The notes beneath the pieces were generated by a model that did not search any database, was not told where the DNA came from, and saw nothing but the letters and a program-made list of their open reading frames with translations. Both the position numbers and the translations under genes were made by a program. Of a stretch of DNA of 64,000 nt, positions 11,715-24,400 are shown one piece after another. Numbering within the stretch: position 1 is the first letter of the stretch; the number at the start of each line of letters is the position of its first letter. Source of the DNA: Telopea speciosissima (lineage: Eukaryota > Streptophyta > Magnoliopsida > Proteales > Proteaceae); the NCBI RefSeq assembly GCF_018873765.1, contig NC_057925.1, forward strand, positions 2,992,927 through 3,056,926, read 5' to 3'.

Positions 11715-12330
11715 ATGCAGATAACAGAATTAGGCTTATTTTAGTGGAAATAAGCCTTGGGTTGGGTTATATATGTGTTGGGCCTTTAGTCCAATAGGGT
11801 TTCTTTATGATAGGCCATTTTAATGAGCCTCGAATATGGGTAGATGGCTGGATTACAGGATTTACTTTCATAGTTTAGTTTGTATTGTTTTATTTTGTTA
11901 TTATTGTTTATCTCTTACTTGTAAAGGTTTAATAGAATTCTTCCTCTTAGTCTGGATAGAGTTTTAGTCATGTGGGACACTGTACTAACTAATTAGATAA
12001 GATAGAGGTTTAGTCATGTTGGACACCTATTCCTACTTTGGATAGAATTTCCTACTTATTTTATATTTCAGCTTCACAAGCCCCAACGGTTTTTACTAGT
12101 TGAATAAGTTTGTTTTGCCTCTATATGTTCTGTGAGTTTCAAAATGGTGTTGTGGGATGTGGTGCAACTGATGCAGGTATGTCACCTAAAGGGCTTACTT
12201 TATTGGAAATAAGCCTTGGGTTGGGTTATGTAGGTGTTGAGCCTTTGATCCCATGGGTTTTCTTTGTAATGGGCCTAAAATATGTGTAGAAAGTAGGAAA
12301 CTGGGATTTACTTCATTAGTTTTAGTTAGA
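11715..12330. repeat. Two diverged copies of an LTR-like head
   Basis: GGAAATAAGCCTTGGGTTGG occurs near 11738 and again near 12202. Each copy is preceded by GATGCAG and followed by similar text (GGGCCTTTAGTCC, GAGCCTTTGATCC, then GGGCC). The second copy runs on into sequence with LTR-like composition and a TATATAAG word near 12440. This suggests partial LTRs or a rearranged LTR element of unknown family. Confidence 0.5.
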
Positions 12331-15028
12331 GTCATGTTTTGAGTCAGTTTCTTTCATTATTTTAGTTTCCTAGTCAGTTTATATTACCTTATAGTTTAGG
12401 ATTGGGTTAGGCTTTTCCTTTTTAGTGTTTGAGTCTTTTATATAAGTTTATAAGGGGCTGCAGTCTTGTATACAAATTTGATTAATGAGATTGAGGAAAA
12501 AAAACATAGGTTTATGTGCTTTGCTCTATGAGAGACCACAATATGGTGAGAGGCCATGGGTGAGAGACCTGAGTCTGAGAGAGACTATCCTATCTTCTCC
12601 TTCCCTTCTTCAATTTCTTGTTTTTGCTATTTTAGTGTTCTGAAATTTCCTGCAAATTTGAGATTGAAGTATTTACTAATGCTGGACCTGAAGTTTGCGA
12701 TACTCTTGTGGACTGATTATCACTTGTGATTGGTCTCCATTAGCAACCCTTGGTGAGATGCTAAGGTCAAGGCTTATGGGATTTCAGTCTAGTTCGAGGC
12801 GAGATGCTTGGTTCATATCCAACTATCATTCTCCATTCTTCTATTTTATCCATTATTGATCAGGTCAGTACTTTCTGAGGTTTTTCTTCTAGTTCCTACG
12901 CATGCTATAAACCTGGAAATCTCTGTTTCTTGCTTAATAATACTGCTGAGTTCAATTCTAACTTCAGATCTTATAATTGGTTGCTATTCTCAGTTTATTC
13001 ATGGGTTCAAAATTTAATCTTCACATCAGATCATAAGAGTCCTATTCTGTTAGGATTTCTGAATTTTTAAACCTGTTATTACTGCTATCTGGTTACCGTT
13101 TTAATCCCTGTTTCGGATCCTAAGGGTAGCATATTGTTCTATTCTTAAATCTGGTCTCTAATCTGTTGTTACTTAATCTGTAAGTGTTTGTTTGCTGTTC
13201 CGGTATTGATCCAAGTACTACCATCAGTTTCCTGTTCTGGAAAAATCCAAATTCAAGTAGGATTCTTGTGAAATTTGAGATCATTAAGTTCAGTTTCTGT
13301 TATTTTCTTCCTATATCCGAATAGAGTAATCCATTGAGTTTTGGTTTAAATCTAAAGTCCATATTACTGTTTATTACTTTTTAATTCTGGTCACTTATAC
13401 TTCACTGCAATTCTGTATTTTTTTTTTGTGTCTGTGTTACTTGGTGACCTTAGGTGACTAGAAACCCATCTCACCCTTACTGCTGTTAAACAACTCACAA
13501 CTGTAGCTTGCAAATGTATAGGTTCTTATGTTTTATGCAAGTCCCAGGATTTAGGTTTGGCAGTTCACTTGTTCAATGCGTTGAGACAGTGCCACCTTAT
13601 GATCATTCTTTATTTATTACTTTTGTTGCATATGCCTTATTTGGACTATCCTTGCTTCACAACCAGTTTCCAGGCTATCATGGGAGGAATTTAGTATCTT
13701 TGGCATCTTCAAGTAATCAGAGTTTGTTTGGTTTGCCATGGCAGAGTTGAAGATGCTTGCTGAAATCATTTAAAATCCCAGTGGTAGTAATGGCAGTGTT
13801 GATAGGATCTTAAAGACCTAGGAATCGGAAAAATCCAATAACAAGAATCACCCTTTGTGAGTTACCATTCAATCCACGCCACAATTAGAAATATTGGAAT
13901 AGATTTGGTATTTGAACTTATTGATCCCTCACCCAGATATGAAACTAGTCATCACTTATGGACCCACTCAATAATATCTTAAAAAGTGAATTTTGTTTGA
14001 CCCGTTAACTGGGATCAATTTTGTGGTTTGATGTGAATTGCAGAAGCTTCTTCTGAAGTATAATAATGTTTGCTTATATAAAAATATGGCTATTTGAGCC
14101 CTTTTGTATGGTTTTGGGGGGGGGGGGGGGGTTGGAAAAGGTTATTTCTCAATATTGATACAAAAATGTTTCTTTAATTTCCCTAATATTGTTCTTTTAA
14201 ATGGTTGGGGGAGAACAAAGGCAATTACCAAATCCTTCATTTGGCCAAGAGGTAGCCTTGGGTCTTTGTACCTGTGTCATATAGGGCATGGTATTTTTGG
14301 GTAGAAGGCATAATTGTATAGATAATGAAACCAAATTACATTAGTTATAGAAGGTGCTAGCTACCATAACCAGTAAGAGTGATGGCCTGTTACCATGTTC
14401 TTGGATCAAATCCCACTTTCACCTCTGGTTGGGGAGTGGGGAAGCGAGGTTATCGACAAAAAAAATTTGTCCAAGTCATTCCCCTTTTTCTATGTGAGTT
14501 TTAGGAGCTGCAGTGGTGGTTTATTTTGAATAGTAGAAAGGCAAATGTTTGACACCCTCAGCCATTAAACAGAGATACTTCGTTTGCCACTCGAGAGTTG
14601 AGTGTTTAAACTTGGACTGATCTATAATTGTTAGGAAAATAGATCACATGTAAGTTTAGCTCATAATTTTGCTCCTTAACTTAGAAGAGGTCTACAGACC
14701 CTCACAACGTTGTCATTTTCATTTGGAAGATCAACTTCTGTATTTCTTCGTGTCAAGATAATGGCTTTCTTAATTCCCAAGACCAAATTGTGACATAACG
14801 AAGGTTACAAGGTTAGAAAGAGGAGTGCATCCATCTTGCTGAGAAGGTCTCTAGCAGCCCCACTAAGTTGGTTTCGGTAGTAATGAACCTCAACCAAGGT
14901 TCTAAAAATGAGATAGCAAACAGTGGAACTGGGCAATTCGAATCAGAATCTATCTACCTCGAATCCAAGTTTTAAAATCTTGAGTCAGCAATGCCTCGAT
15001 CTGCCATGTTGCTTATATAATAGAAGGG
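12331..15028. other. Intergenic, no supported gene
   Basis: T-rich sequence containing words common in plant LTRs. The longest open frame (13508-13750, 80 aa) shows no family I know and no splice context, so I do not call it. A run of 16 G lies at 14116-14131. Confidence 0.5.
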
Positions 15029-15150
15029 CAATTGTTCTCTGCCTGGGAGCATAGGCTGTGCCAGACACATAGGGCGGCCATCCAGGGGGACGGGGTGGTC
15101 ATTTTGCCCATCCCTATGTGTCTGGGCATAGGATTTGCCCCTGGCACATA
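15029..15150. mobile_element. Short hairpin MITE
   Basis: CCAGACACATAGGG and CCCTATGTGTCTGG form inverted arms around a GC-rich centre, and GTGCC/GGCAC words extend the pairing. The AGACACA word recurs in the repeats at 36900 and 41640. Non-coding. Confidence 0.6.
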
Positions 15151-15629
15151 GAACATGTGAGCATAATAGTATTGAGAGGTAAGTATAATCAAGAATAGAG
15201 ATGGTAAATCATTTATATGAATTTTATTGAAATTCAGAATGGCACAGTTTTTTCTTATTTGACAGAGTTTACTTTATCGGATTGGTCCAAATGTTCTAAT
15301 GACCAAAAACCCAGTCTGGACCCGGAGCTCCATCTCCTTCATATTCCAAACAGCTTTTATTCATCAGTGTTGGAAGGGGTATCACGAGAGTCATGTTTTC
15401 TTCTTCAATGATGGAAACTGGGAATTATAGGATGGTTATTGATCACTACTTTTTAACGTATGTATCCGAAGAGAGGATGAAATAACTCCACAGCACTGGT
15501 TTTGATTTTCACCTGATCTGTGCCATGTGGGATGTCGGATGGAGTCCAATTGTTGTGAACAAGTAACTCATAAGTTTCCTTGCTCACCCATTAAGTTTCA
15601 ATTCAATTGAAGTTGGCTGAGCGGCAAAA

Positions 15630-15820
15630 CAAGGAATATTATCTCCTCCAATTCCCTGCTCGGCCCAGTTCCTCTAGTGTCTGTAATAAGAGAGGGGGGG
15701 GGGGTTGTGGATCCCATCAAGGCAGAGTGTTCGGGCAGGGGTAGGGTGGTTATTGTGTCCCCCCTTATTAAAGGCATTGGGGGAACTGGGCTGGGCAGAT
15801 GGAGGGAACAAAGATCCGGC
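15630..15820. mobile_element. Fold-back MITE
   Basis: The left arm contains GGCCCAGTTCC and GTAATAAGAGAGGGG; the right arm contains the complementary CCCCTTATTA and GGAACTGGGC. The centre holds TTCGGGCAGGGGTAGGG, which is shared in similar form with the MITEs at 44360 and 45225, so these three probably belong to one superfamily. An 11-G run lies at 15694-15704. Confidence 0.65.
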
Positions 15821-16072
15821 AAAACAATGCTTTGAAGATCTAGGTCTATAGAGATTAGAGATATGCCTACAGGAGGTTGCTTGCCAATTCATAGTTACCA
15901 AAAAATACATGGGTGCAGAAGGGAAAAAGGTAGGACACACCACTCGCATACCATAAGCTAGCGCCCGTTGCATCTATTTCTCTCGTTGTCCCCCTTTGAA
16001 ATGAGTCCGTTGCCCTTTTCCCCCTTTGAAATGACCCCCTTGTCTTTATATGATGTCCTGTATTACATCCCC

Positions 16073-16302
16073 ATTGGTGTTGCCCACTTGCTTATCGCAC
16101 TTGGGTGATGTGTTTATCCCTCTCCTTTAGTTGAATTTGATTAAAAAATTGAACATGTGGCCAATCCAAATGTTGTCCTCAGGTACCCAATTGGTGTTGC
16201 CCACTTACTTACCGCACGTTGGCAAAGTGCTTATTCCTCTCCTTTAGTTGAATTTGATTCAGGAATTGAACATGTGGCCAATCCAAATGTTGTCCTTATG
16301 AT
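16073..16302. repeat. Tandem repeat, two units of 117 bp
   Basis: The unit starts ATTGGTGTTGCCCACTT at 16073 and again at 16190. Both units contain CTCCTTTAGTTGAATTTGAT and GAACATGTGGCCAATCC. It lies about 470 bp upstream of the next gene's start codon. No protein signal. Confidence 0.85.
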
Positions 16303-16774
16303 CTAAGAGTTAGAGTTACTACATCATCTTACCGCACGGCAACTCACAATTTTTTTTTTTTTTAAGGGAGAGTGGATTCTCTAGCAAACAGCATAGGGGA
16401 GTGCACCAAGGAAGTGTGGCAGATCAGTTTCATACAAGAGAGGGCAGCTTACATTTCATGTGAGAGAGAGAGAGAGAGAGACCAGACAGCCATTAGTCGA
16501 GGAATTGGATCGGAATCAGATTGTCATTTCGGGCATTTCCGATCATATCGGATTGGAATCGGCTGGATCTAAATCCCAATGCAAAACATCGGCCGATTCT
16601 GGTCGAACCGACTTGAACCATGGTCAAGTGAGCTTATTTTGCACAGATACCCATTTCACCATTTGGCCCTCGCTACTCTCCTCTACTCGCCAGTCGCCAC
16701 AGGTTGCATTTTATTATCTCTGTAATTACCACTTGAGTTACCACTAAAAGGGATATCAGGGATTCAGGGGAAGC

Positions 16775-19336
16775 ATGGCGACCCTCTCTTCCTTCTCCCT
16801 TCCTAAACTCCTTCCGGATTTCCGACGCTCAAATTCCATAGCTAAAATCCCCGCCATCTCGGTTTCCGGAATCGGCACCAATAGTCCATTCCATACACGA
16901 TTCAGGTACTTTTTTAACCTCTGCGATCTCTTCTCTTCCAAGGGTTCTCCTTTGAAGTTGTATTTCAGTGTTTTATGTTCTAAATTTGAGTCCAAATTAT
17001 TTGTTTTCGCTGTTCTCTTGGTAAAACTACGACCTTCAATGTTCACCTTTTGATCTGATATCTACGGTGTGGCTGGAAGTTTTAGTTCTTACTTCATAGA
17101 TTTCATGGAACAAATTTTCATCAGTCAATGCAATGTTGGATTCACATGTACCCACAAGTGAATCACAACAATGTAGCACCGAAATTTCGAATAAGCAATG
17201 AAGTCAGTGTTAGGGATGATTTCTTCAGAGATTTCGTTTAGGCCTGATCTTTGGTTTGTTGATATGACTCATATGTTATGACTTTGATAAATGCGTCGCC
17301 TGCCGCCTGCATGTTCAATTGTTCATACTTAGTTAGGCTGCTAAGTTGATTTACTCACTTTTATTCTTTATTATGTAAAGAACATGCCAATACCATCCGA
17401 ATTAAATTTCATCATATCTACTATTGGTGTTACTCTCCTCATATGAATTCATTTCTGATTATTTATTTCCTAATATTGATTCCCATCCATCTCCGCATCC
17501 TGATCTCAGTCATTACGCATTTTATGTGTACGTTATTTTTAGCTAATCTTAAAACTGTCTTGTAAAATTTTCCCCTTTCAATTTTAATGGCATATGCATC
17601 TGCTGATCACAGTTGAGACAGCACTCCGAAAGTGCTTTTCCACTTCATCCCCCCAGTGGTAATCCGTAATCCTATGGGGAACCAAGATAATGAATATGGG
17701 CATTTTGTGTTATGTAGTTCTTCTTCATCAATAATTACTATCCTCTGGTGTTTCCTCTGATATTTAGTAAATTTGTACTCTATGTATTTGTTTTAGCTTG
17801 GCTTATCTGAAAAATTGTTTTCTATTATCTTGGTTGGACCATCCATATGGGGGAGATTGAAAAGTATATACCCATATTGCTTAGAGTGGATGGATAAAGT
17901 GGAGAGGTGTTTCTAAAGTGTCATGTGATCAACACATAAGGTTAAGTATAAGCAAAAAAATTTAAGCCACTATAGGACATGATATGCATATGGAGTAAAC
18001 AAGTGGCAATCAAGAAACAATACACACTTAGGAGTGTAACTGAGATGGATGAGTGGCAAGACCAAATTGGGTAGCCTTGATGACACAGATAGGGAAGAAA
18101 AAATATATTCATGAAAGATTAGTAATGTGTGCGGAGCTATATGTTTTAAGTGTGGAACAAGTGGCAGAATGGACTGATATATCCAACTCCAAATGGTTCA
18201 GATAAGAGTTTGTTGAATTGAGTTCGAGTGAAAATAGTAGGGCTGTTTTAAGGGGAAATTTTGCCTAGCTATGTTTAAAGGTCCATTGGACCAGGTGACC
18301 AGATTGGGGTCTGACCATTTGGATTTTGGATCGTCAACGGATAAATGCCCTACAGTCCAAAGTTCTTAGGGAATTTTTGAACCATTCCTCTAGTTCTGCA
18401 GATCGTTCAGATTGCCTGCATGGTGCCTGAAGAGTCTGATGCTAGTTTTGGAAGGAAAAAAATGCTGCCAAGAACTGAACAGTTAAACATTTAGGTTTCC
18501 CTTTAAAAAAAAAAAGTAAAGGTTGATGGTCTTCATTATTGTTTATCGTATCCATAGTTGTCACGGGATCTAGACAACCCAAGGTGTTGGAGGGGGGGCT
18601 TAAACATCAAGGCACCCTTCCAGCAAAGGGCGCCTGGATGCCTAGCCGTAGGTGACGCTGTTACAACTATGATCATATCTCCTGAAATGGTCCTCTAGTT
18701 ACATGACTGCACAGGCTATTTCTCGAGAATTGAGAGCTTAAAGGTTAATTTTACCATTTAACAGAGAAAAATTGCATTGCCATTCTGGGCACCCCCCTGA
18801 TGTAGAAAGGTATACCTGTGTTTGCTTCCAATTTCACATTCTCTGCTTGGTCTTACCAAAGAAAGGTAGCAGAACCCTAGTTGTCACATCTGAGGAAAAG
18901 AGTGAACTAACAAAGAAGTGATTAACCTAAAGGCTTGCAACCTCTCCTCTTGGATTTTCATGTTTGTTATCGTGGATGTAGTCATGTTCTGTGCCTACTG
19001 ACTATATTATCCTGCTATGTAGATGAATATGATTGATTGGTGAAACAATTCAGTCTTCCATATGGTTTAATCCCTTACCATAATAGTTATTTCAGGTATG
19101 AGAAAGGCTCAAGATCGGGAATGAAGCAGAGGCTGTGTACAGTGTTTGCTTCAGACACCAATCCATCAGGCGAAGATTCCCCTAAAAATAAAGCAAAGGG
19201 GAGCGAAGATGCAAAAGGCCCTCCTTTCCTTACCATTTTGGCAGGTTTTGTTGCCTTTTTGGTCATATTTTGGATTGTAGGATCAATTGTTACGTGGCTT
19301 ATTGGTTTAATTGTCAATGTGCCTAAATTAAAATAG
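16775..19336 (+). CDS. Predicted plastid-targeted single-pass membrane protein, 123 aa
   Basis: Two exons, 16775-16905 and 19096-19336, join in phase across GT..AG (codons ...TRFR then YEKGS...). The product is 123 aa. Residues ~1-45 (MATLSSFSLPKLLPDFRRSN and on) are rich in Ser, Arg and hydroxylated residues with almost no acidic residues, as in chloroplast transit peptides. A charged, flexible middle follows (SGEDSPKNKAKGSEDAKG). One strongly hydrophobic helix spans about residues 90-118 (FLTILAGFVAFLVIF...GLIV), and the protein ends VPKLK. I do not recognise a named family. A role as a small thylakoid or envelope membrane protein is inference from targeting and topology. The ATG is the first in the leader and starts the presequence. 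The 2.2-kb intron contains a LINE relic and a MITE. Confidence 0.85.
17860..18130 (+). pseudogene. RTE-type LINE relic in an intron
   Basis: Heavily decayed. Words such as GAGATGGATGAGTGGCAAGA and TAAAGTGGAGAGGTGT align with the better-preserved RTE copies at 51924 and 59299 (LRWMSGK and KWRSAS regions). There is no open frame. Confidence 0.5.
18553..18671. mobile_element. Small MITE with CATAGTTGT ends
   Basis: About 119 bp bounded by CATAGTTGT and its complement ACAACTATG, flanked by ATC on both sides as a possible 3-bp target duplication. The interior is GC-rich. It lies in the intron of the plastid membrane protein gene. Confidence 0.6.
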
Positions 19337-21462
19337 TGCCAACATTACTTTTTCACTTCCTTGTAGAATGGCTTAAACAGAGAGATTCTATCGTCATGAA
19401 ATGTACAATCACAGTTAGCAATTTTCATCCCAATATTTTCAAGGCTTCTTTCAGTAGTATTAATCTTTTCTAAATCTCAAGATTGCTACTATCTGCTGCA
19501 GTGAGAAAATACCAAAATTTTACCAAAAAAAAAAAAGAGAGAAAACACCAAAACAGGTAGCTTGTTTCTATATCTCACATGGTTTGTCTGAGTTGGTAAA
19601 CCAGTCAACCAAGCGATCCTCCTAGTGTTGTTCTTTTCTCCTTATGGGTCAGGCTTGGATGTGCTTCTTGATTCATGGGTTTGGTTGAGGCTGAAAATGT
19701 TTCGATCTATGGATCTATTTTAATATCATGTTTTAAGCATAGTTTTCATTTTGAAACTGGATGTTGAACCATGGTCCAGGTCCAGGTCCTGTTGTTGGTT
19801 TGACTGCCAGTTTTTAGCAAAAACCGAAGGTCTGACTGAAAGCCAGTACTGTTTTGATGTCAATTTATGGTTTAACCTGGTCAGGTTGATGGTCCTGTCT
19901 TGTTTTAAAAACTAAGTATTAAGTCAGCTTTTTATGTAATTTTAAGCGTTTTGTGGTTAGGTGATTTCTGAGGTAACCTATTGTAGGCCTTACTTTTTAT
20001 AACTCAGTTGATTCGAACAATGCGGGGCTACAGGATACTCTAAATTCTTGAGGCCTTGCAGGCTGTGGTTGCTAGCATGAGATAGCAAGAAGAGACCCAT
20101 GGTGGGGCGCACAGCAGTTGTCACACGACTCACACCCTTTGTTGGAGTCCATTCATTCCCTTATTCGTTTAGGGGAAAAAAGGACGGAGTTTTCCTCCAC
20201 CCATGGTGAATGGGATCCCATTCACTGCGGGAGCGGGAGAGGGCATCATGAGGGTTTTTTGGGAAAAATATTAAAACCCTATTAAGGTTGAGGAAAACTT
20301 TGTCAGTGAGAAAAAAAGAGTAAAAACCCAATAACCAGTTTTCAGAGATTGGAATTGGTTGCCGCCGATTCTAATCTGAATCTGCCAGAATAGGCTAAGG
20401 ATTAGCAGGTATCAGCCAAAAAATGCTAGAAACTCCTATCTGAATCTGTCGGTTGGAATCCGGATCAGTCTCTGTTGATCCCGATTTCGTAAAATCTGCC
20501 AATGACTCCTCTTCAGGATATGAAATCTCAAGTATCAGCAGTCACTGAACCCAGATTGTTCCCTTGGACAGCAATGAAATGGGAAGAACAATTTCCTATT
20601 GAGCTAGCCAGCTAGGTGCTTGAAACCTATTAAACGGATTGTAGCTGAGATCTAGAATCCTAAGCTTCTTGTTTTGGTTGCCCGAGTCCACAAGAAGGTT
20701 CAAGTGGAATCGGCAACAGAATCGGTCTCTATAGTATCTGATTCAGCAGCCTCAACCTAGAAATAACCCAATTTTTTGAATTGGGAATTGGATTCATCTG
20801 ATTCGACCGGATCCGATTCCAATTGCTCAAACAAAAGTCACACCTACGGCTTGAAATAAATCATCCAAGGTCCTACGGTCTCTCACAAACGATTCATAAT
20901 TGAACGATTGACATGCATCAGGTTTCACGTTTCACTTTGTTTGGATGATTGAAATTATCATAATTAACCATGCACATTGTGACATCGCTCTCAAGAGATT
21001 GTAAACTTGAAAGACTATTAGAAGTTTCTGGGGAGTAGGGTACTAGCAAAAATGCCCTTAAAATCAGGACTCAGGACCAATTTTTAACTGCGTCATCGTT
21101 GCCGAGTAGTCAAGATCGATATTTTTGGTTCATTACTAAGCAGAAGAATGATACAAGCAGAACTTTGTAATTTCCAAAATTCCAGTTTCTTCCTGTGAGA
21201 CTACAGCATTGGCCTCCATCTTTGGTCATACATGGAATTGGGATTAGAGTGGGAATCTACTACTGAAGCAAAATAAAAGAGCAGTATGGAAACATAGTAA
21301 TTGAAAGATAACATATTGAAATTGTTAATTGTAAGTTGTAACACATAAATGTCTTTTTCTTGAGACAAGGGGCAGTAAAAGAGAAAGAAAATAGAAGAAT
21401 GATTTATAAAACAAAGGAAAAAGAAAGGAACACAAGAAAGTGAAACGAGTGTTTAAGAATCA
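19337..21462. other. Spacer between convergent genes, degenerate repeats
   Basis: No gene is supported. From about 20340 to 20830 the sequence is a decayed repeat rich in GAATC, GATTCC and TCCGAT words. The same type appears near 16500-16620 and 43900-44170, so it is a dispersed family in this genome. The rest is AT-rich and featureless. Confidence 0.5.
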
Positions 21463-24400
21463 CTATGGTTTCTTCCCTTGGTTTCCGCAGTTATCATCTT
21501 CAGTGGGCACCATAAAAGTACGTCTTTCATCAGAAGTAGCTGTGATGACCGGCATCCATACATCGGAAGTACTACTCAAAAGAGACTGCACCTGAGGGTC
21601 TGAAGCCATGGTTGAGGATATCATCTCATCTACATCATCTAACTTTGCTGATAATTTGTCCAACTCCTTTGCTATTTCCAGCTAAAAAGAAATGGTACCA
21701 CAAGAAGCAAATCACATATGTGAGGATATTAAACCTTAAAAAGACCATGAGGGCTTTTGGGGGGGGGGGGGGGAGATCTTCCACCAAAGAAATGGCTCCA
21801 AAGACCTACCTCATCAAGATGCTCAGATGGCTTTGATGGCACTTTGGTAACCTCTAATCCAAGTGCTTCGATTTTTGCACGCAATTCAACTTCTTCTTGA
21901 TTGGTTAATGACTCTACCTAAAGAAACATATCCCATTAAACAACTACAGCAAACAAGCCTTCAGATTAATTGTCCTGAAGAACAACATCAAACAGTGAAC
22001 TGGTGGCAGATAGCAAAATCAGTATGAAGTCCAAGAAAAGAAACAAATAAATTTAAGGTAACTAACTACTCATCGGTTTGACAATAAGGACAATGCAGTT
22101 CTATGCCTGTTTCCTTTACTTTGAATTGGCGGTTCACTGGATTCTGTGAACTATTAAATTGGTTAGCCAGAGGAGTTGCGCCTGGATATAATCCAAGTCC
22201 TCTAGGAATTGGATCTGTGTTACAGTCGAATCTAAGGATACAGAAAGACAATATGAATCAGCCAATTGTCTACAGGTACACGGGCACATCATTCATCAAA
22301 TTGTATAAAGTATCCAAGAATCAAGCAAGTTTGAAGTCTAGATGCTTTGTAATGAAATAACAAATGCTGGAAATATCTAACAGCAAAAGGATGCAATTAT
22401 GAACTTGCAACATGTTGAGAACAAAAGATTTACACACTAAAATCTGTAATTGATAAGGTTAGAAGGGCAATGGAACTGCTACTTAATCATTTTGTATTTG
22501 TACCAAAACAAATCATAATATATGTTGGGTGTCTGTCCAACTAAAAGGTGCATACCCAATCCACAAAATTCCAAATCAAAATACCAAGTACAGATTTAGA
22601 TGATCTATGCCAGACCCATAGGTATGCTGTGTTGTGTCTAACATCGGAACTGTGGGTGAAATGAGGCATAACACATCCTATGAGAAGGGAAAACTGTTTG
22701 GATATCAAACTAGCGCTGTCCAAATTCCTGATTCTAGACAAGCACGCTTTAGATAAAATCTTACCAGTAGTTCTGTGATTGGAGCCTCAGACTCATCCTT
22801 CATTTCCAGTTTTCCCTTTTTTTTATGTTTTTTCCTTTTACCTTTTTCTCTTTTATTTATTTATTTATTTATTTTTGTGGGGGGGGGGGGATTACCTAAG
22901 GAGAAAGAAAAACAAAATATGAAAACACAAAACAGGTCAAGAAGAAACCTGGCGGTACACCACCCCCTCCCTTCCCACCCAAAAAAACAAAAAAAAAAAT
23001 AGAACCCAGCTGCCAACCCCATCAAATTCCACTCCCCTCCTCAAAACCAAAGCAATATCAAGAGTAACATAAGGGCCCATGCCCTTTCAACCTACTCCCC
23101 TTCCACAATCTCATCTATCCATCTCTTGATGCCTTCCTACTGCCTTTCTTGGAAATTGACATGTAATCTTCCACCAGCTCAATTAGTATTTGTGAAGTCT
23201 CACCCTCCATCCTAATCTCTATCCTTCAAACTTCTTGAAATGATCAACCATGTTTATTGACAAGGGAATTGCATTCCTAATTGATGTACTCACCTTGACA
23301 GTATGCGCTATACATTCTTCCTAATTGCTTCTACATGATCAACCATCCTCACTTCACGGAATACCAGCTTCTACATGAACCACTTGACCAACTTGCTTTT
23401 CGAATGCTGATATCACATACCTGGGTTAAAAAACTACCCCACCTTCCCTGCAAACCTTAATGTCGCCCACTTGCTACCCTTTCAAGCTTGGTGTGCACAA
23501 AGGTACACGACAAAAGGGGGGTGGGGGGGGGGGGGGAAGGTGTGGGAACTCCTCTTGAATAAGAATGAAATCCCAGCAAAGAATTATTTTTAACTATAAG
23601 AATGTGCAGAAAACTTTCCTTAGGTACTCTAGGTTCTAGCACTAGACTATGAGGGCACAAAAGAGGCCTTAGGACAATTAACTGAGGGTGTGGGTGCAAT
23701 TGAAGGTAAGATTAACTACATTTTAGGCACCACTATCTAGGTAATTGTATGGGTGCTAACCTGTGCAAGGGAAAACAAGCAACTATTCAACGCTTCTAGT
23801 TCACTACATCAGGCTGAAGAAAGAAATATTGTCACTTATGATGGTAATATAACTCATGTGGAAGGAAAGATACCAAGTCCATGCAAAGTGCACTGGGAGA
23901 TTGTAACGACCCAGCCCCTCTCTTGGCATAATATTGTCCGCTTTGTCCCAATGGGCCACGGCTTTAAAACACATCATACCAAGTAGAGGAGGCTACTCTT
24001 TATCAATAGCTCAGGATCTCCCTCCCTAGCTGATGTGGGACTAAGTTTGCAATCTCTCACCGATCTCCCAAACCCCCTGGAACTAAGTCGTCTCTTGGTG
24101 GGGACCCCTCAAAGATCTCCCAGGTGGGCCGGTACTATGTCGTCTCTTGGGTGTCACAGAGATTATCCAATTAGAGTGGGATATCAACGATAAAAGTACA
24201 GCAACTACTCTTGTTCAACTTTCTTATGTTGATGGTAGTCATTGTACATAGGAAAGCACCAAAAAGTTTGCAAGCTTGTGAAACTTGATCTTGAAGGGGA
24301 TTAAAACCAAGATCATTCCATTGACTGGTTACATACTTAGATAGCATACTTATTGCCACAGCTCACAAATGAAAGGAAAATTGAAAATACAATGTGGGAT

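Noticed and set aside
13508..13750. 80-aa frame after a T-rich stretch
   Set aside because: No family, no splice signals around it, and it lies in LTR-like sequence.
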